Below, one piece after another: positions 41,799 through 51,177 of a stretch of DNA of 64,000 nt. The notes beneath the pieces are model-generated. The model worked only from the letters and a program-made list of their open reading frames with translations, was not told the origin of the DNA and searched no databases. The DNA comes from DATLLJ01 sp035537875. Lineage in GTDB: Bacteria > Acidobacteriota > Vicinamibacteria > Vicinamibacterales > CAVVIG01. The stretch spans positions 34,891 through 98,890 of the forward strand of contig DATLLJ010000103.1 in NCBI GenBank assembly GCA_035537875.1. Reading direction: 5' to 3'. The position numbers were made by a program, and so were the translations under genes. Every line of letters starts with the position of its first letter. The first letter of the stretch is position 1.

Positions 41799-42034
41799 CG
41801 GTTCGGTTGTTCGCTCGTCTGCGCGACATCGCGGGGGCGGACGAACTGACTCGAGACATCGCCTCCGGCGGAACCATCGGGACCGTATGGCGCCAGCTCG
41901 CGGTCGAGTATCCCGAGCTCGGACAGTACGAACGGTCGATTTCATCCGCCGTCAACGCGGACTACGCCCGCATGGATCAGGTGTTGCGGGAGGGCGACGA
42001 AGTGGCCTTCCTGCCACCAGTCTCCGGCGGATAA
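41789..42034 (+). CDS. moaD: Molybdopterin synthase sulfur carrier subunit
   Basis: The 81-residue ubiquitin-like protein (MRVTVRLFARLRDIAGADEL) ends in EVAFLPPVSGG, the double glycine that carries the thiocarboxylate. It starts inside moaE, giving tight coupling of the two subunits. A further moa gene is not adjacent. Confidence 0.95.
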   Translation: MRVTVRLFARLRDIAGADELTRDIASGGTIGTVWRQLAVEYPELGQYERSISSAVNADYARMDQVLREGDEVAFLPPVSGG

Positions 42035-42058
42035 CCCGTACGGCGGCTCAGCGTTCTT

Positions 42059-43132
42059 ATGATCGACAAATTGACATCGATCGAACAGCATTACGACCAG
42101 CTGGTGCAGTTGCTGGGCACGGCGGAGGTGCAGAACAGCCCTACCGAGTACCGGAAACACGCCAAGGCTGCCTCGGAAATCGAGGAGCTCGTCGAACGCT
42201 TCCGCGAGTACAAGACGGTTGTCCGTGACCTGGCACAGACCGAGGAGCTGGCGCTGTCAGGTGATACGGACATGCACGAGCTCGCACAAGAGGAGCTCAA
42301 GTCTCTGACCGCCCGGCGCGACGCGTTGCTCGCCGATCTGAAGATCCTGTTGATCCCCAAAGACCCCAACGACGAGCGGAACGTCGTTCTCGAAATTCGC
42401 GCCGGGACGGGCGGCGACGAGGCCGCGCTTTTCGCCGGCGAGCTGTTCCGCATGTACAGCAAGTACGCCGAGCGCCAGGGGTGGCGGCTCGAGATGATGT
42501 CCTCAAGCGACACCGGCGTCGGGGGACTCAAGGAAGCCATCGCCACCATCGAGGGACGGGGCGCGTACAGCAAGCTGAAGTACGAGAGCGGCGTCCATCG
42601 GGTGCAACGCGTGCCGGCGACCGAGGCCAGCGGACGCATTCACACCTCGACGGCCACTGTCGCCGTCCTTCCCGAAGCCGAAGACGTGGACGTTCAGATC
42701 GACGCGAAAGATCTCCGCATCGATACGTTCTGCTCGAGTGGACCGGGCGGACAAAGCGTGAACACGACGTACTCGGCCGTGCGCATCACCCACATCCCAA
42801 CAGGCGTCGTCGTCTCGCAACAGGACGAGAAGTCACAGGTGAAGAACCGGGCCAAGGCCATGAAAGTGCTGCGGTCGCGTCTTTACGAGATCGAGCTGCG
42901 AAAACAGCAGGAAGCCATCGCCAAGGATCGGCGTAGTCAGGTGGGTACGGGAGAACGCTCGGAGAAAATCCGGACGTACAACTTTCCGCAGAATCGAATC
43001 ACCGACCACCGGGTCAATTTCACGACCCACCGTTTGGTAGAAGTCCTCAACGGCGATCTGGCCGAGCTCATCGAGAACCTGAGTACCCACGATCAATCCG
43101 AGAAGCTGAAAGACGCCACCACTGTCTCCTAA
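42059..43132 (+). CDS. prfA: Peptide chain release factor 1
   Basis: RF1 reads UAA and UAG stop codons. The 357-residue protein has the GGQ catalytic loop in SSGPGGQSVNTTYSAVRITH and the codon-recognition PxT motif as PATEASGRIHTS near residue 185. Length is standard. It is followed directly by prmC, which methylates the GGQ glutamine, as in many bacteria. Confidence 0.96.
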   Translation: MIDKLTSIEQHYDQLVQLLGTAEVQNSPTEYRKHAKAASEIEELVERFREYKTVVRDLAQTEELALSGDTDMHELAQEELKSLTARRDALLADLKILLIPKDPNDERNVVLEIRAGTGGDEAALFAGELFRMYSKYAERQGWRLEMMSSSDTGVGGLKEAIATIEGRGAYSKLKYESGVHRVQRVPATEASGRIHTSTATVAVLPEAEDVDVQIDAKDLRIDTFCSSGPGGQSVNTTYSAVRITHIPTGVVVSQQDEKSQVKNRAKAMKVLRSRLYEIELRKQQEAIAKDRRSQVGTGERSEKIRTYNFPQNRITDHRVNFTTHRLVEVLNGDLAELIENLSTHDQSEKLKDATTVS

Positions 43133-43136
43133 CTCC

Positions 43137-43985
43137 ATTCATCAGCACGTCGCGGACGCCCGCGGGCGATTCCGTGAGGCCGGACTGTCGCCAAAAGGCG
43201 CCGAGCTCGACGCACGTTTGCTCGCGCAGTTCGTGCTGGGGTGGTCGGCCGAGCGATTCGTGACCAGCGCCACGGAGCCTGAGCCGCCGGATTTTGCCCC
43301 GAGATACGAGGAGCTGGTGCGGCGCCGCGTCGGTCGCGAGCCGCTCGCGTACATCCTCGGACGCCAGGAATTCTGGGGCCTGTCGTTCGAGGTCTCGCCT
43401 GCCGTTTTGATCCCCCGTTCTGAAACCGAACTCATCGTCGAACTCGCGCTCGAGCTGCTTCCCAGCAACGCCAACGCTTCCGACGTCGCCGACCTGTGCA
43501 CGGGCAGCGGATGTGTCGCGGTCGCGCTCGCCACGGCGATCACCGGAGTCTCACTCATTGCCACGGACATTTCGGAGGCGGCGCTCGAAGTGGCGCGAAG
43601 GAACGCCGCAAGGCACGGCGTCGCCGACCGAATCGAGTTCTGCTGCGCGGATCTGCTGGCTGGGCTGCCGGGGCCGTTCGACCTCATCGCCTGCAACCCG
43701 CCTTACGTGGCAGACCGAGACAAACGGGGACTCCAGCCTGAAGTCCGCGATTACGAGCCGGGCGTTGCTTTGTTCGGAGGCGCAGACGGTTTCCACATCC
43801 TCGAACGGCTCGTCGGTGGCGCCGCGGCGTACCTGCGACCCGGCGGCCACCTTCTGTTCGAGTTCGGCCTCGGCCAGGACGAACGGGTCGAATCGCTGGT
43901 TGAGCGGACCGACCGACTCAGACTCGTCGAGCTACGATGCGACCTGCAAGGCATCGCCCGGACGGCCGTTGTCGAGCGCGTATGA
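43137..43985 (+). CDS. prmC: Release factor glutamine methyltransferase
   Basis: PrmC methylates the GGQ glutamine of release factors. The catalytic motif is DLIACNPPYVADRD, with SAM loop VADLCTGSGCVAVALATA, and LAYILGRQEFWGLSFEVSPA in the N-terminal part. Homology begins within a few bases of the prfA stop (IHQHVADARGRFREAGLSPK), but no ATG, GTG or TTG lies in frame there. An ATT at 43137 or CTG at 43122 may serve; the first conventional start, TTG at 43218, would delete 27 family residues. The start is therefore uncertain. Confidence 0.9.
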   Translation: MHQHVADARGRFREAGLSPKGAELDARLLAQFVLGWSAERFVTSATEPEPPDFAPRYEELVRRRVGREPLAYILGRQEFWGLSFEVSPAVLIPRSETELIVELALELLPSNANASDVADLCTGSGCVAVALATAITGVSLIATDISEAALEVARRNAARHGVADRIEFCCADLLAGLPGPFDLIACNPPYVADRDKRGLQPEVRDYEPGVALFGGADGFHILERLVGGAAAYLRPGGHLLFEFGLGQDERVESLVERTDRLRLVELRCDLQGIARTAVVERV

Positions 43986-44010
43986 ATCGTTCCGCCCCTG
44001 GAGTGAAGGC

Positions 44011-44355
44011 ATGAGTGACTGCCTCTTCTGCAAGATCATCAACCGTGAGATCCCAGGATCGATTGTCTACGAGGACGATCGCGTGCTCGCCTTCAACGAC
44101 ATCAATCCGCAGGCCCCGACTCACGTGCTGCTGGTTCCCAAGCGGCACATTGCCTCGCTGAACGAGCTGACGCCAGACGACGACGGCGTCGTGGGCGAGC
44201 TGGCGAGACGGGCTGGGGTCATTGCGAAGGAACGAGGGATCGCGGACGGCGGATATCGCACCGTGTTCAATACGAACCGGGATGCGGGCCAAACGGTTTT
44301 TCACGTGCACATGCACCTGCTGGGCGGACGGCCGATGGGCTGGCCCCCTGGATAG
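44011..44355 (+). CDS. HIT-family nucleotide hydrolase
   Basis: The 114-residue protein MSDCLFCKIINREIPGSIVY has the histidine triad in QTVFHVHMHLLGGRPMGWPP. It matches the HinT branch, which hydrolyses AMP-lysine and similar phosphoramidates. It lies 25 bases after prmC and converges on the M16 peptidase pair with five bases between the stops. Confidence 0.93.
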   Translation: MSDCLFCKIINREIPGSIVYEDDRVLAFNDINPQAPTHVLLVPKRHIASLNELTPDDDGVVGELARRAGVIAKERGIADGGYRTVFNTNRDAGQTVFHVHMHLLGGRPMGWPPG

Positions 44356-44360
44356 CGAAT

Positions 44361-45629
44361 TCACGCCTCTCCGTAAGGCCCCGCGATGGCCAGCGCGGCC
44401 CGGGCGGGATCGATGAGGCGACGGGCGATCAGGTTGACCTGATCGAGCGTGACGGCCCGCAACAGCCCTGGCAATCGGAGGTCGTAGTCGAGCCCCAGCT
44501 CGAAGAACTGCGAAGTCTGGAGAAACGTCGCGATGCTCGCGTTTGTTTCGAGCGCGCGCGGCATCGACCCGATCAGGTACGTGCGCGAGTCGTCCAGCTC
44601 TTTCTCGCTGACACCCTGGTCGGCCAGGCGGGTCAGCTCCTCATCGATTGACGCGACCGCGCGATCGACATTCGCCCGACTCACGCCGGCCCGGATGACC
44701 AGCGGCCCCTCCACCACGTTCGGATCGACCGAGCTCGAGACGTAGTACGCCATTCCCTGCCGTTCCCGAATGCTGTCTCCAAGCCGGCCGCCGAGCGCGT
44801 ACTGGCCGAGGATGTTGTTCATCAACCGCAGCGGCTCGAAATCAGGGTCGCGCCTCCGGATGGTGGTGAAGCCGTAGGCGATATCGGCCTGCGCCTTGTT
44901 CATCATGGGGATGATCACCCGCCGGCGGCTGGTCGCGGCAGCCGGCGAGCTCAGCGCAATGGCTGCAGGGCGTGGAGCGCTCCATCTTCCAAAGACGCCG
45001 GCCGCGAGGTCGGATGCGCGGGACATGTCTACGTCCCCCACCACCACCGTGGACAGCTCGCATGGAGCAAATCGCTCAGAGTGCAGACGGAGAAGGCGGT
45101 CTCTCGTGAGACTCTCGACTGCCTCCCGGCTGCCTTTCGTCCGCCGTCCGTACGGGTGGCCATCGGGATAGAGCAGCGCCATCAGCGCTTCGGTCGCGCG
45201 AACCGCTGGGTTGTCCTCGTCCTGCCGGATCGCGGTGATGACTTCGCCTTTGCGCAGGGCGATCTCGTCGGCTGGCAGTGACGGCTGCATGACCATTTCG
45301 CCGAGCAGCGAGAGTACTGCGTCGAAATCCTCGGAAAGACAGGTGCAGGTGAGCGACATGACATGTCTCGTGACGGTGATCGCCACGCTGATCCCGCGGC
45401 GGTCGAGCTCGTCGGCGATCTCGCCGGCAGAGCGCCGGAGCGTTCCCCGATCGATGACTCGAGACAGGAGCCAGGTCGCACCGATATTGTCCGGCGGATC
45501 GCAGATCGAGCCGGCGCGCATGGCCAGGCTGATGGCAACGGCCGGCGTGGTTCGGGTCTGTTTCCCGATGAACACCGCGCCGTTGTCGAACACCGTACGG
45601 GTGGGCGAGAGGCCGGACACAGCTTTCAA
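44361..45629 (-). CDS. M16-family peptidase-like protein lacking the zinc motif
   Basis: The 422-residue protein has the M16 fold (TTPAVAISLAMRAGSICDPP, VSLTxTC-like MSLTCTCLSEDFDAVLSLLG, LYPDGHPYGRRTKGSREAVE, YVSSSVDPNVVEGPLVIRAG). Where active members have HxxEH it reads IGATWLLSRVIDRG, so it has no zinc site. Such a protein pairs with an active M16 subunit, as in processing-peptidase-like heterodimers. The TTG start at 45629 overlaps the stop of the active gene as TTGA. Confidence 0.88.
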   Translation of the reverse strand: MKAVSGLSPTRTVFDNGAVFIGKQTRTTPAVAISLAMRAGSICDPPDNIGATWLLSRVIDRGTLRRSAGEIADELDRRGISVAITVTRHVMSLTCTCLSEDFDAVLSLLGEMVMQPSLPADEIALRKGEVITAIRQDEDNPAVRATEALMALLYPDGHPYGRRTKGSREAVESLTRDRLLRLHSERFAPCELSTVVVGDVDMSRASDLAAGVFGRWSAPRPAAIALSSPAAATSRRRVIIPMMNKAQADIAYGFTTIRRRDPDFEPLRLMNNILGQYALGGRLGDSIRERQGMAYYVSSSVDPNVVEGPLVIRAGVSRANVDRAVASIDEELTRLADQGVSEKELDDSRTYLIGSMPRALETNASIATFLQTSQFFELGLDYDLRLPGLLRAVTLDQVNLIARRLIDPARAALAIAGPYGEA

Positions 45630-46936
45630 GGCCGACGCTTCGACCCTTCGCCCTCGGCAAGCGGCTCGAACCACCCTACTGTCCGGTTCGTATCGGTGAG
45701 AACTTTCCGAGCGGCGCGGCCGACGGACTCGGCGGTGACTGCCGCAATGCGGGCAGGCAGCGACATCAAGAGGTCGACGTCCGCAATCGTGTCGAAGTAG
45801 CCAAGCTGGTGAGCGATGTTCGTCACGCTGTCGCTCTCGAACACCAGCCGCGCTCTCAGCTGAGCCTGCGAGCGTGCGACCTCGGCTTCTGTGATTCCTT
45901 CCACGCACACCTTGTCGAGCTCGTCGAGAAGAACGGACTCCGCGGCTCCAAGGCCGCTCCCCTCGTTCGCGGTGACCGAGATCGTGTACAGGAACGGCTG
46001 CTCGGTCGGTAGAAGGGCTCCTGACACCGCCGAGGCCAGGCCGCGGTCGACGAGCGCGCGATAAAGCCGGGCGCTCCGTTGAGGCGGCGGCACCCGGAAA
46101 CTGGACCAGAGGTTCAGGCCTTTGGCGCCAGTCAACGCCGCGTCCAGCACGAGCAGCGGGAAGAAATCGGGATCGACGACGGAGGGGGCGTGATAGCCGA
46201 CTTTCAGGTAGCCGGTCGTGCCGGGGCGACGAATCGTCAGCCGCCGTTCGCCGGTCTGCGCCGGCTCGACGGTCCGGAGCCGTGAGTCCAGCTGTCGGGC
46301 GGGAATCGTCCCAAAGTGGTGATCGACGCGGCCGAAGGCCGCGTCGGCATCCACGTCCCCGACCACGACCAGCGTGGCGTTGTTCGGTGCGTAGTGGCGG
46401 CGGTAGTAATCGTAGAGGTCGTCCCGGCTCATCGCCTCGAGATCCGAGATCCACCCAATCGTCGGATGGCGATACGGATGCGCCTTGAACGCGGTAGCCG
46501 TGAGCTCCTGGTCGAGCAGCTGATCGGGATCGTTCTCGCCTCCCTGGAGCTCGGAGATAATCACCGACCGTTCAGACTCGCAGTCATCGGGATCGTACAG
46601 GCAGTTGACCATGCGCTCGGCTTCGATGAACAGCATCCGGTCGAGCGCGTCGCGCGAAGCGGTCTCGAGATAGGTCGTCTGATCGATGAACGTGTAGCCG
46701 TTCCAGCTGCCGCCGAACTGTTCGATGATGCCCTTCACCCGATCGCGGGGAATATTGGTCGTCCCCTTGAAGTTCATGTGCTCGACCCAGTGCGACGCGC
46801 CGGTCAGACCGGGCCGTTCGTCCCTCGAGCCGACCTTGTACCAGCACCAGACGGAGACGAGCGGCGCCGCGTGCTCTTCGCGGACGATCACCCTCAGGCC
46901 GTTATCGAGCTGCCGCACTTCTGCCGAGCTGGCCAT
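45626..46936 (-). CDS. M16-family zinc peptidase, active subunit
   Basis: The 436-residue protein has the inverted zinc motif in GASHWVEHMNFKGTTNIPRD (H-x2-E-H near residue 48) and the downstream glutamate in CESERSVIISELQGGENDPD. It lacks a clear signal peptide (MASSAEVRQLDNGLRVIVRE), so it may act in the cytoplasm. It is coupled to the inactive partner downstream. The start is 29 bases from the divergent ileS start. Confidence 0.9.
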   Translation of the reverse strand: MASSAEVRQLDNGLRVIVREEHAAPLVSVWCWYKVGSRDERPGLTGASHWVEHMNFKGTTNIPRDRVKGIIEQFGGSWNGYTFIDQTTYLETASRDALDRMLFIEAERMVNCLYDPDDCESERSVIISELQGGENDPDQLLDQELTATAFKAHPYRHPTIGWISDLEAMSRDDLYDYYRRHYAPNNATLVVVGDVDADAAFGRVDHHFGTIPARQLDSRLRTVEPAQTGERRLTIRRPGTTGYLKVGYHAPSVVDPDFFPLLVLDAALTGAKGLNLWSSFRVPPPQRSARLYRALVDRGLASAVSGALLPTEQPFLYTISVTANEGSGLGAAESVLLDELDKVCVEGITEAEVARSQAQLRARLVFESDSVTNIAHQLGYFDTIADVDLLMSLPARIAAVTAESVGRAARKVLTDTNRTVGWFEPLAEGEGSKRRP

Positions 46937-46965
46937 CGGTTCATTATAGAATCGTCGGATACCCC

Positions 46966-49881
46966 ATGCCCGAGTGGAAAGACACCGTCAACCTGCCGCG
47001 GACCGACTTCCCGATGAAGGCGAGCCTGCCGACGAGCGAGCCCGAGGCGTTGGCTCGTTGGACGGCCATCGACTTGTACGGAAGGATTCAGTCGCGACGG
47101 AAGGACGCCCCCCGCTTCGTGCTCCACGACGGTCCGCCGTACGCCAACGGCAACATCCACATCGGCACGGCGCTCAACAAGACGCTCAAGGACTTCGTGG
47201 TCAAGTCGCGATCGATGGCCGGATACTGCGCGCCGTACGAGCCGGGATACGACTGCCACGGTCTGCCGATCGAGCTGCAGGTCGATCGCGAACTCGGCCC
47301 CAAGAAGCGCGACATGTCGGTGGCCGAGTTCTGCCGTGCGTGCCGCGCCTACGCGGAGCGCTACGTCGGCACGATGAGCGCGCAGTTCCAGCGCCTCGGC
47401 ATTCTGGGCAACTGGGGCGACCCCTATCTCACGATGGACTTCCGCTATCAGGCAGCCATCGTTCGAGCGCTCGGCGCGTTCGTCGAGCAAGGCTTCGTCT
47501 ATAAGGGCAAGAAGCCGGTTCACTGGTGCATCCACTGCCGGACGGCGCTCGCCGAGGCCGAGGTCGAGTACGAAGATCATACGTCGCCGTCCATCTACGT
47601 CGAATTCCCGATGACCCCGTCCGGTCAGGCCGATCTCGCGACTCGAGTCCCTGCGCTGGCTGGGCGCACGCTCTCCGCCCTTATCTGGACCACGACACCG
47701 TGGACCATTCCGTCGAACCTCGCCGTCGCGTTTCATCCCGAGCTCGACTACGCGGCCTACGACGTCGACGGCAGGGCGGTGGTCGTCGCCGAGGGCCTGG
47801 CAGCCACCGTCGGGACCGTGGTCGGTCGCGCATTCGAGCATCCCTTGGCGCGCTTCAAGGGAGAGGTTCTCGAAGGTCTCCGCTTCCGCCATCCCATCTA
47901 CGAGCGGGACTCGCTTGGCGTTCTGGGCGACTACGTCACGCTCGAGGCCGGGACGGGTGCCGTGCATACCGCTCCCGGCCACGGGGCCGACGATTTCACC
48001 ACGGGTGTGAAGTACGGACTTGAAATCTACGCCCCGGTCGGGCCCACCGGACACTTTCTCGATACCGTCGAGCTCTTCGGCGGCCAGCGAGTGTTCGATG
48101 CCAATCCGCGGGTGGAAGAAGCGTTGAAGGAGCGCGGACGCCTCTGGCACCGCGAGTCCTTCTCACACCAGTATCCGCACTGCTGGCGCTGCCACAACCC
48201 GGTCATCTTCCTTGCCACGGCGCAGTGGTTCATCAGCCTCGATAACGTCCGGCTGAAGCCGACGGCGAACGCCGGCGCGAACGGTCACGATCGTCGTGTC
48301 CCGGCGGACGGCACGCAACCGCCGGACAGCGCCGCGAGGACGCTGCGCGAGGCGGCCATCGACGCGATCGACCATCGCGTTCGGTGGATACCCTCGTGGG
48401 GCCACGATCGCATCTACAACATGGTGGCCAACAGGCCCGACTGGTGCATTTCGCGGCAACGGGTCTGGGGGGTGCCGATTCCAGCCGTCGACTGCGCCAA
48501 GTGCGGCGAGGCGCTCCTGAACACCGCGCTCGTGGAGCGGGCGGCGTCGGTGTTCGCGGCGCACGGCGCCGACGCCTGGTACGAGCGCCCGATCGAGGAT
48601 TTTCTGCCTCCCGGGTTGTCCTGCCCGTCATGCGGTGGCTCGACCTTCGAGCGCGAGATGAACATCCTCGACGTCTGGTTCGACTCGGGATCGAGCCATG
48701 AGGCGGTGCTCTCGGTACGACCCGAGCTGTCGTGGCCGGCCGACCTGTACCTCGAAGGCAGCGATCAGCATCGAGGGTGGTTCCAGAGCTCGTTGCTGGT
48801 CGGCTTGGGCACGCGCGGCCGGCCACCGTTCCGCCAGGTCGTGACCCATGGCTTCATCGTGGCCGAAGACGGGCGCAAGATGTCGAAGTCGCTCGGGAAC
48901 TCGATCGAACCCGAGGCCATCATCAAGACGAGCGGCGCCGATATCCTGCGCCTCTGGGTGGCGATGAGCGATTTCACGCAGGAGATCCGCATCAGCAAGG
49001 AGATTCTCGCGCGCGCCGTCGATGTGTACCGGAAGATCAGGAACACGATGCGGTATCTCCTCGCCAACTTGTACGACTTCGATCCGGCCGTCGATCGCGT
49101 GCCGCTCGACACGCTCGAGGAAATCGACCGCTATATCCTCGCTCGATACGGCGAGCTGGCCGATCGGATCGTCAAGGCGTACGATCAGTATGATTACCCG
49201 GCGGTCTTCCAGGCGCTGAACACGTTCACGAACGTCGATCTGAGCGCCTTCTACGCGGATGTCTCGAAGGATCGGCTCTACACGTTCGCGGTACGGTCGC
49301 CTCAGCGCAGGTCGGCGCAGACCGCGATGCACGTCATGGCCGATGGCCTGACACGGCTGATGGCGCCCATCCTTCCGTTCACGGCCGATGAGTTGTGGCG
49401 GTATCTGCCAGGGGCCGGCAAGGGCCTGACGCGCGAGGAGTCGGTTCACCTGGCCCTCTTCCCGACCGCCTCGGAGCTCGCGGCATTCGACGACTCCGAT
49501 CTGGTGAAACGGTGGACCACGCTGCTGGCTGTGAGGGACCAGGTCCTGGCCGAAATCGAGCCGTTGAGGAAGAGCAAGCAGATTGGCAGTTCGCTCCAGG
49601 CGAAGGTGGTGCTGACCGCGACTCCAGCCGAACTGGTCCTGCTCGAGCCATACGAAAAGGATCTCCCGATGCTCTTCATCGTCTCCGACGTGGAGCTGCG
49701 GGCCGCACCGACCGACGTCGAAGCCAACGAGGAGGCGAGGCCGCGGATCGGCATCGAGCGGGCGGGCGGGGTACGGTGCGAGAGATGCTGGCGGTACGTG
49801 AGCAAGATCTCCAGCGAACCGTCATGGGCCGGGCTATGCGAGCGATGTCAGGACGCCTTGGCGCAAACGGCACATGCGTGA
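46966..49881 (+). CDS. ileS: Isoleucyl-tRNA synthetase
   Basis: The 971-residue class I synthetase has HIGH as GPPYANGNIHIGTALNKTLK near residue 58, the editing-domain TTTPWTIPSNLAVAFH, and KMSKS as EDGRKMSKSLGNSIEPEA. The C-terminal zinc finger is RCERCWRYVSKISS plus LCERCQDALA. The gene starts the run ileS-lspA-lgt-rluD, in which each overlaps or nearly overlaps the next. A TATAGA box at 46945-46950 lies in the short divergent space with the M16 gene. Confidence 0.97.
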   Translation: MPEWKDTVNLPRTDFPMKASLPTSEPEALARWTAIDLYGRIQSRRKDAPRFVLHDGPPYANGNIHIGTALNKTLKDFVVKSRSMAGYCAPYEPGYDCHGLPIELQVDRELGPKKRDMSVAEFCRACRAYAERYVGTMSAQFQRLGILGNWGDPYLTMDFRYQAAIVRALGAFVEQGFVYKGKKPVHWCIHCRTALAEAEVEYEDHTSPSIYVEFPMTPSGQADLATRVPALAGRTLSALIWTTTPWTIPSNLAVAFHPELDYAAYDVDGRAVVVAEGLAATVGTVVGRAFEHPLARFKGEVLEGLRFRHPIYERDSLGVLGDYVTLEAGTGAVHTAPGHGADDFTTGVKYGLEIYAPVGPTGHFLDTVELFGGQRVFDANPRVEEALKERGRLWHRESFSHQYPHCWRCHNPVIFLATAQWFISLDNVRLKPTANAGANGHDRRVPADGTQPPDSAARTLREAAIDAIDHRVRWIPSWGHDRIYNMVANRPDWCISRQRVWGVPIPAVDCAKCGEALLNTALVERAASVFAAHGADAWYERPIEDFLPPGLSCPSCGGSTFEREMNILDVWFDSGSSHEAVLSVRPELSWPADLYLEGSDQHRGWFQSSLLVGLGTRGRPPFRQVVTHGFIVAEDGRKMSKSLGNSIEPEAIIKTSGADILRLWVAMSDFTQEIRISKEILARAVDVYRKIRNTMRYLLANLYDFDPAVDRVPLDTLEEIDRYILARYGELADRIVKAYDQYDYPAVFQALNTFTNVDLSAFYADVSKDRLYTFAVRSPQRRSAQTAMHVMADGLTRLMAPILPFTADELWRYLPGAGKGLTREESVHLALFPTASELAAFDDSDLVKRWTTLLAVRDQVLAEIEPLRKSKQIGSSLQAKVVLTATPAELVLLEPYEKDLPMLFIVSDVELRAAPTDVEANEEARPRIGIERAGGVRCERCWRYVSKISSEPSWAGLCERCQDALAQTAHA

Positions 49882-50377
49882 GCGGCTCGCAGGTCGCCGA
49901 CTGGAGGTCTGGCTGCCCGTTGTCATCATCGCCGTGGATCAGTTGACGAAAGCCATCGTGAGAGCGACGCTCCCGTTGCACGACAGCATGACCGTCATTC
50001 CCGGTTTGATGGATTTCACGCACGTCCGGAATACGGGCGCGGCGTTCGGACTCCTCAATTCGGCCGATTTTCCCTTCAAGACCCCTTTGATTGCCCTCAT
50101 CGCGGTGGCCGCCCTCGTCGGCATCGGCATGTACGCCTCGGGTCTTGGCCACGGCCAGCTGCTCGCCCGGACGGGCCTGGCGCTCATCACCGGAGGAGCC
50201 GCGGGAAATCTGATCGACCGGGCGACCGTCGGGTCGGTGGTCGATTTCGTCGACGTCTACTGGCGCACGTATCATTTCTGGGCGTTCAACGTGGCCGACT
50301 CGGCCATTACGGTCGGCGCCGCCATCATGATCTTCGACATGTTCAGGCCGGAGGCCCATGTATCCACGACTGTTTGA
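49874..50377 (+). CDS. lspA: Lipoprotein signal peptidase
   Basis: The 167-residue membrane aspartic protease removes lipoprotein signal peptides. Catalytic aspartates are in AAGNLIDRATVGSVVDFVDV and FWAFNVADSAITVGA; VRNTGAAFGLL is also conserved. There are four helices. It overlaps ileS by eight bases and lgt by 20. Confidence 0.96.
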   Translation: MRERLAGRRLEVWLPVVIIAVDQLTKAIVRATLPLHDSMTVIPGLMDFTHVRNTGAAFGLLNSADFPFKTPLIALIAVAALVGIGMYASGLGHGQLLARTGLALITGGAAGNLIDRATVGSVVDFVDVYWRTYHFWAFNVADSAITVGAAIMIFDMFRPEAHVSTTV

Positions 50378-51158
50378 GCTGGGACCGCTCACGGTCTACA
50401 CCTACGGCCTTCTCCTTGCCGCCGCGTATCTGTTCGGCCTGAAGCTGGCGATGAGCCGGGCCCACGCGCGCGGGCTGGACGGCGCAAAGGTGCTGGATCT
50501 CGGCATCTACATCATCATCAGCGCTCTGATCGGCGCAAAGCTGCTGCTGCTGATCACCGAGTTCGGTACGTTTCAGGCCAACCCCCGGGAGTTGCTGACG
50601 CTCGCCCGATCCGGAGGCGTGTTCTACGGCGGGCTCATCATGGCGGTGACGGTTGCGCTCTGGTATATCCGCCGCGCAGGGCTGCCGCTGTGGACCACGT
50701 GCGACATGTTCGCGCCCGGCATCGCGCTGGGACACGTCGTCGGTCGATTCGGCTGTCTGTTCGCGGGCTGCTGCTACGGCAAGCCGACCAGCCAGCCGTG
50801 GGGCATCACCTTCACCGATCCGTTTGCGGCCGCCAACGTCGGGACGCCACTCGGGATCCCGCTGCACCCGACGCAGCTCTACGAAGCGGGCGCCGAATTC
50901 CTCATCCTGGTCGTGCTGCTGACAACCGAACGCAAGGGTCGTCCGTTTCCGGGCCGGACTTTCTGGCTCTACCTGCTGCTCTACGCGATCTCACGATTCA
51001 TCATCGAGTTCTATCGTGGCGATCCACGCGGGGCCGTGGGCATGTTCTCGACGTCGCAGTTCATCTCGCTCATCCTGGCGCCGCTGGCCATCGGCATGCT
51101 CGTCTACCTCAGCCGGCGGACGGACCCCGAGCCCAAGCGCGTCAGAAAGGCGGCATGA
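50358..51158 (+). CDS. lgt: Prolipoprotein diacylglyceryl transferase
   Basis: Lgt adds diacylglycerol to the lipobox cysteine, the step before LspA. The 266-residue protein has seven helices and the signature GHVVGRFGCLFAGCCYGKPT; HPTQLYEAGAEF and SRFIIEFYRGDPRG are conserved further on. Its pairing with lspA in one operon links both lipoprotein maturation steps. Confidence 0.96.
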   Translation: MYPRLFELGPLTVYTYGLLLAAAYLFGLKLAMSRAHARGLDGAKVLDLGIYIIISALIGAKLLLLITEFGTFQANPRELLTLARSGGVFYGGLIMAVTVALWYIRRAGLPLWTTCDMFAPGIALGHVVGRFGCLFAGCCYGKPTSQPWGITFTDPFAAANVGTPLGIPLHPTQLYEAGAEFLILVVLLTTERKGRPFPGRTFWLYLLLYAISRFIIEFYRGDPRGAVGMFSTSQFISLILAPLAIGMLVYLSRRTDPEPKRVRKAA

Positions 51159-51177
51159 CCCCCGCAAGCGCGGCCCG

